NCBI GenBank assembly: GCA_017853455.1
Contig: JAFMJM010000086.1
Location: 1 to 9,122 of the forward strand
DNA: 9,122 bases
Origin: Acidimicrobiia bacterium
GTDB taxonomy: Bacteria; Actinomycetota; Acidimicrobiia; IMCC26256; PALSA-555
Direction: 5' to 3'
The translations under genes were made by a program, and so were the position numbers. How positions within the stretch are numbered: the stretch's first letter is position 1; each line of letters begins with the position of its first letter. A model generated the notes under the pieces. It was not told where the DNA came from and did not search any database. It saw only the letters and a list, made by a program, of their open reading frames with translations. Of this stretch, positions 6,539 to 9,122 are shown piece by piece.

Positions 6539-7423
6539 GTGGGCGGCCGGCGTTTCGCCGCCGAGGCCGCCCTGGTCACGGCGGCCTTCTTCTTCGGCGC
6601 GACCTTCCCGCTGGTCCACGACGCCCTGCGCGACGTCACCCCCTTCGGCTACCTCACGGTGCGGTTCGTGGTGGCGGTGGTCGTCCTGGCTCCGTTCGCG
6701 GTCCATCTGGCCCGCCGGACGGGGGAGGACCGCCGACGGCTGCTCGGGGTCGGCATCGTGGCCGGGGTGCTGCTGTTCGGTGGCTACGCCTTCCAGACGG
6801 TCGGGCTGCGCGACACGTCGCCGGCGACCTCGGCCTTCCTGACCGGCCTGTACGTGATGTTCGTGCCGTTCGTCGAGGCCGGGCTGCGCCGCCGGCTCCC
6901 GCCCGCGCGGATCCTGGTGTCGGCGCTGCTCGCCCTGGTGGGCCTCTACCTGCTCACCGGCGCCGACCTGGCGCTCGGGCGCGGCGAGTGGCTCACGGTC
7001 GGCTGCGCGGTGGTCTTCGCCGTGTGGATCGTGTACCAGGGGGCGTACGCGACCCGGGTGCATCCGGTGCCCTTCACGTCGTTGCAGATGGCGACGGTGG
7101 TGGTGATCTCGGTCCCGGTGACCGCCGTGACGGGGGTGGGTCGATTGACCGGCTTCGCCTGGTTCGCGATCATCTTCACCGGGATCTTCTGCTCGGCGGT
7201 GGCCCTCAGCCTGCAGCTGTGGGGCCAGCGGCGGATCCCGCCCGCCCGGGCGGCGGTGATCCTGCTGCTCGAGCCGGTGTTCGCCGGCGTGGTGGGGTGG
7301 CTGTCGGGCGAGACGCTGGGTGCGGTCGAGATCGTCGGCGCGCTGGTGATCCTGGGCGCCATCGCGCTCGCCGAGCTGGGTCCGGGACGCGACCGGTCGG
7401 GGGTCGCGGCGGGGCGCGGTTGA
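6539..7423 (+). CDS. EamA/DMT-superfamily membrane transporter
   Basis: 294 residues, the typical size of EamA transporters (two five-helix repeats). About ten hydrophobic segments can be traced, near residues 8-25, 38-56, 70-90, 97-117, 125-141, 151-171, 182-200, 206-228, 238-258 and 262-281. Family-type sequence is visible: AAFFFGATFPLVHDAL in helix 1, GLRDTSPATSAFLTGLYVMF leading into helix 4, and the second-repeat version RIPPARAAVILLLEPVFAGV before helix 9. This symmetry is the EamA duplication. Such proteins usually export metabolites or amino acids across the cytoplasmic membrane; the substrate cannot be read from sequence. The GTG at 6539, two bases after the nadE stop, is the first in-frame start after that gene and leaves the correct length, so it is probably translated with nadE. 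Anything upstream in the same open frame is a shadow of nadE. Confidence 0.92.
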   Translation: MGGRRFAAEAALVTAAFFFGATFPLVHDALRDVTPFGYLTVRFVVAVVVLAPFAVHLARRTGEDRRRLLGVGIVAGVLLFGGYAFQTVGLRDTSPATSAFLTGLYVMFVPFVEAGLRRRLPPARILVSALLALVGLYLLTGADLALGRGEWLTVGCAVVFAVWIVYQGAYATRVHPVPFTSLQMATVVVISVPVTAVTGVGRLTGFAWFAIIFTGIFCSAVALSLQLWGQRRIPPARAAVILLLEPVFAGVVGWLSGETLGAVEIVGALVILGAIALAELGPGRDRSGVAAGRG

Positions 7424-7449
7424 CGGCGGACCCGTGGTTCGGACAAGGT
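7420..7449 (+). promoter_or_regulatory. Candidate promoter of the ferritin-like gene, overlapping the exporter's stop
   Basis: TTGACG (7420-7425) and CAAGGT (7444-7449) are separated by 18 bases, and the second box ends six bases before the GTG at 7456. That geometry predicts a leaderless transcript. TTGACG contains the stop codon of the exporter gene (7421-7423). The -10 match is imperfect (C in place of the first T). AAGGTGG (7445-7451) could alternatively serve as a weak ribosome binding site, with translation from the nadE-exporter transcript. Confidence 0.4.
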
Positions 7450-7455
7450 GGCGTC

Positions 7456-7980
7456 GTGACGTCGGGAACCCTCCAGGACAGCGGTCGCCGGATCGCCCGC
7501 GCCCAGCGGCTCGAGGAGCGGTGCTTCGAGGTGCTCGGTGGCTTCGTGACCTCGACCGCCGACGCCGAGGTCAAGCTCCTCCTGGCGCGCCAGAGCCACC
7601 ACCACGCCTGGCACGCCGAGTTGTTCGCGCGGGTCCTGCCCGACGCCAACGGCTTCGACCCCGGGCCCGTCGATCCCGACCCGGGCGTGGTCGCGTTCCT
7701 CGACCTGCTGGCCGCGACGACCGGACCGATCGACCGGTTGGCGGGGGTCTTCGACCTGTGGATCCCCCGGAAGGTCGCGGCCTACGAGCGCTGGCTCGAC
7801 GAGACCGACCCGGTTCGTGACGCCCCGTTGGTGCGGTGGCTCCAGTTCGTCGTGGCCGACGAGCGGGCCGATCTCGCCGAGGGGCGGGCGCTCCTCGCGG
7901 CCCGCGCCCCGGGCGCGCCGACCCCCGGACGGGTGGCGCTCGCCGCCGCGCTCGACCGGGTCGGCGACCTCCTCGACTGA
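7456..7980 (+). CDS. Probable ferritin-like four-helix protein (MiaE-like superfamily), function unknown
   Basis: 174 residues, wholly alpha-helical in appearance, with no signal peptide or membrane segment. Four long helices can be drawn: about 10-30 (RLEERCFEVLGG), 35-60 (AEVKLLLARQSHHHAWHAEL), 80-120 (through RKVAAYERWL) and 123-150 (WLQFVVADERADLAEG). Acidic and histidine residues recur at helix positions expected for a metal site: E20/E21, E25, H48-H50, H53, E55, D135, E136 and D139. I recall short actinobacterial proteins with the same HHHAWHAEL stretch annotated as ferritin-like or MiaE-like (tRNA hydroxylase superfamily), but the classic E-x-x-H repeats are not clean, so metal binding and enzyme activity are inference. 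The GTG at 7456 gives a compact protein; the frame is open upstream only as a shadow of the exporter. Neighbours give no clear clue to its role. Confidence 0.75.
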   Translation: MTSGTLQDSGRRIARAQRLEERCFEVLGGFVTSTADAEVKLLLARQSHHHAWHAELFARVLPDANGFDPGPVDPDPGVVAFLDLLAATTGPIDRLAGVFDLWIPRKVAAYERWLDETDPVRDAPLVRWLQFVVADERADLAEGRALLAARAPGAPTPGRVALAAALDRVGDLLD

Positions 7981-8016
7981 TCCCCGACCGACGCCCTCCG
8001 GCCCCGACCGCGCGCG

Positions 8017-8046
8017 TTGGGAAGGGTGCGGATCGGTCGCTAGTCT
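8017..8046 (+). promoter_or_regulatory. Candidate upstream sigma-A promoter (P1) of the sigma factor gene
   Basis: TTGGGA (8017-8022) and TAGTCT (8041-8046) are spaced by 18 bases. TAGTCT fits TAnnnT and resembles the TAGGCT boxes at 408-413 and 458-463. Transcription would start near 8053 and give a long leader containing the hairpin at 8074-8093. Confidence 0.5.
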
Positions 8047-8073
8047 CCGAATTCCTCGAAAGGGGGGCGGAGT

Positions 8074-8093
8074 CGGACCGGGTCACCGGTCCG
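8074..8093. repeat. Perfect 8-bp inverted repeat in the sigma factor leader
   Basis: CGGACCGG and CCGGTCCG flank a four-base loop, GTCA. It lies between the two candidate promoters. It could be a hairpin in the P1 transcript, an operator, or part of the terminator of the ferritin-like gene (whose stop is about 95 bases upstream). There is no T-tract. Short GC-only repeats are frequent in such DNA, so significance is uncertain. Confidence 0.4.
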
Positions 8094-8131
8094 GTCGGGT
8101 GGGTGGTCGGCCGGTGCGGCGGACTTCCCCC

Positions 8132-8159
8132 TTGACAGATTCCGCGTGACACGGACAAT
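8132..8159 (+). promoter_or_regulatory. Candidate downstream sigma-A promoter (P2) of the sigma factor gene
   Basis: A consensus TTGACA (8132-8137) is followed after 16 bases by GACAAT (8154-8159), one mismatch from TATAAT-type TAnnnT boxes. Transcription would begin near 8166, inside the longer form of the reading frame. Transcripts from here could not use the ATG at 8158, which favours the GTG at 8233. Confidence 0.55.
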
Positions 8160-8232
8160 GGCGGTCTCTCGGGGGAAATCGGACACCTTCGGTGTCGATC
8201 CCGGGATCGTGGCGGAGCTCGGGGGGGCGAAC

Positions 8233-9122
8233 GTGGCGAAGGATCGGGTGGATCGGGACGAGGAAGACCTCGTCCGGCTGTACCTCACCGACATCGGTCA
8301 GTACGCGCTGCTGACCAAGGAGGACGAGGTCCGGCTCGCGCAGCAGATCGAGGCCGGCAACGAGGCCCGGGCCGTGCTCGCCGGTGGCGGCAAGCAGCTG
8401 ACCCCGGCCAAGCGGCGGGAGCTGCGCCGGATCGGTCGGGAGGGCGACGACGCCCAGCGCACGTTCGTGCAGTCGAACCTGCGCCTGGTGGTCTCGATCG
8501 CCAAGAAGTACCAGGCATCGGGTCTGCCGCTCCTCGACCTGATCCAGGAGGGCAACCTCGGCCTGATGCACGCGGTCGAGAAGTTCGACTGGCGCAAGGG
8601 CTTCAAGTTCTCGACCTACGCCACCTGGTGGATCCGTCAGGCCATCACCCGGGGCATCGCCAACACCGGCCGCACGATCCGGCTGCCGGTCCACGCCGGC
8701 GACACCCTGGCCCGGCTCCAGAAGGCCCGGTCGCGGCTCGAGCTGAAGCTGGGTCGTCCGGCGACCCTGGCCGAGCTCGCCGTCGAGGTCGAGATGCCCG
8801 AGGACAAGGTCACCGAGGCGCTGCGCTTCGCCGCCGAGCCGCTGTCGCTCTCCGAGCCGCTGCGCGAGGACGGCGACGCCGAGCTCGGTGACGTGGTCGA
8901 GGACCGGGGGGCCGAGTCGCCCTTCGAGGTCGCCGCCACCGCCCTGCTGCCCGACGAGATCGGGAAGCTGCTCGCTCCGCTCGACGAGCGGGAGCGGCAG
9001 ATCCTGGCGCTGCGGTTCGGTCTCGACCGCGGCGAGCCGCGCACGCTCGAGGAGGTGGGCGAGCACTTCAACCTCACCCGGGAGCGGATCCGTCAGATCG
9101 AGGCCCGGGCGATGTCGAAGCT
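8233..9122 (+). CDS. RNA polymerase sigma-70 factor, primary type (RpoD/SigA-like), 3' end outside window
   Basis: 296 residues are present and the protein runs off the right edge shortly before its expected C-terminus. It directs RNA polymerase to -35/-10 promoters. Region 1.2 is visible in VRLYLTDIGQYALLTKEDEV. Region 2 (from about residue 75) has SNLRLVVSIAKKY, LDLIQEGNLGLMHAVEKFD and YATWWIRQAIT, with Y129, W132, W133, Q136 and T139 matching the -10-melting and recognition residues of E. coli RpoD. Region 3 has TIRLPVH and PATLAELA. Region 4 ends in RTLEEVGEHFNLTRERIRQI (from R270), the -35-binding helix-turn-helix. The long acidic region 1.1 of RpoD is missing, so it could be a short principal factor or a group 2 factor. 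The GTG at 8233 has a G-rich ribosome binding site and follows P2. An in-frame ATG at 8158 would add 25 unconserved-looking residues and has no ribosome binding site. Confidence 0.93.
   Translation, partial: MAKDRVDRDEEDLVRLYLTDIGQYALLTKEDEVRLAQQIEAGNEARAVLAGGGKQLTPAKRRELRRIGREGDDAQRTFVQSNLRLVVSIAKKYQASGLPLLDLIQEGNLGLMHAVEKFDWRKGFKFSTYATWWIRQAITRGIANTGRTIRLPVHAGDTLARLQKARSRLELKLGRPATLAELAVEVEMPEDKVTEALRFAAEPLSLSEPLREDGDAELGDVVEDRGAESPFEVAATALLPDEIGKLLAPLDERERQILALRFGLDRGEPRTLEEVGEHFNLTRERIRQIEARAMSK

Larger units (their letters stand above)
7981..8232 (+). promoter_or_regulatory. Regulatory gap upstream of the sigma factor
   Basis: About 250 bases without a well-supported gene. It holds two candidate sigma-A promoters and an 8-bp hairpin, listed separately, and a poly-G ribosome binding site (GGGGGGG, about 8221-8227) before the GTG at 8233. 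The last 75 bases (8158-8232) are also open in the sigma factor's frame from an ATG. Confidence 0.5.

Noticed and set aside
8083..9066. A 327-codon minus-strand open frame opposite the sigma factor
   Set aside because: The opposite strand encodes an unmistakable sigma-70 protein, and the antisense product shows no family features.
1..9122. A defence, phage, transposon or CRISPR system
   Set aside because: No transposase, integrase, nuclease, reverse transcriptase, direct-repeat array or tRNA-linked attachment site is seen. The recognised genes are housekeeping or metabolic, so no novel multi-gene system is claimed.

Overview
The window is a chromosomal segment of a very GC-rich bacterium (third codon positions almost all G or C). 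The gene set (GlnE, a primary-type sigma-70 factor, an actinobacterial-style secreted S1B-protease fold) and the GTG starts close behind TAnnnT-type -10 boxes point to an actinobacterium. A deep lineage such as Acidimicrobiia is my best guess, but it rests on recall of similar sequences, not on a search. I see no mobile element, phage, CRISPR, rRNA or tRNA signature, so this looks like ordinary core chromosome with one odd gene.

Layout: (1) 1-373, minus strand, the N-terminal part of an amidohydrolase_2-type metal hydrolase that runs off the left edge. (2) 374-519, a divergent control region with mirrored TAGGCT boxes. (3) 520-1593, plus strand, a secreted trypsin/V8-fold protein in which all three catalytic positions are replaced (His to Asn, Asp to Asn, Ser to Pro). 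(4) 1614-2015, plus, a small DUF2237 protein. (5) 2009-2042, a perfect 12-bp inverted repeat that carries the stop codons of two convergent genes and is probably a bidirectional terminator. (6) 2036-4795, minus, glnE, the two-domain glutamine synthetase adenylyltransferase/deadenylylase. (7) 4854-6536, plus, nadE, glutamine-dependent NAD+ synthetase, divergent from glnE and probably read from a leaderless transcript. (8) 6539-7423, plus, an EamA/DMT-family exporter two bases after nadE. (9) 7456-7980, plus, a probable ferritin-like four-helix protein. (10) 7981-8232, a regulatory gap with two candidate sigma-A promoters and a hairpin. (11) 8233 (or 8158) to the right edge, plus, a primary-type sigma-70 factor that lacks only its last residues.

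How the genes relate: glnE and nadE both concern glutamine (control of its synthesis, and use of its amide nitrogen) and share a 58-base divergent spacer, but shared regulation is inference. nadE and the exporter are probably co-transcribed. The ferritin-like gene has a candidate promoter of its own overlapping the exporter's stop codon. I found no previously undescribed multi-gene system. The most unusual item is the secreted pseudoprotease; the recurring leaderless-type starts come next.
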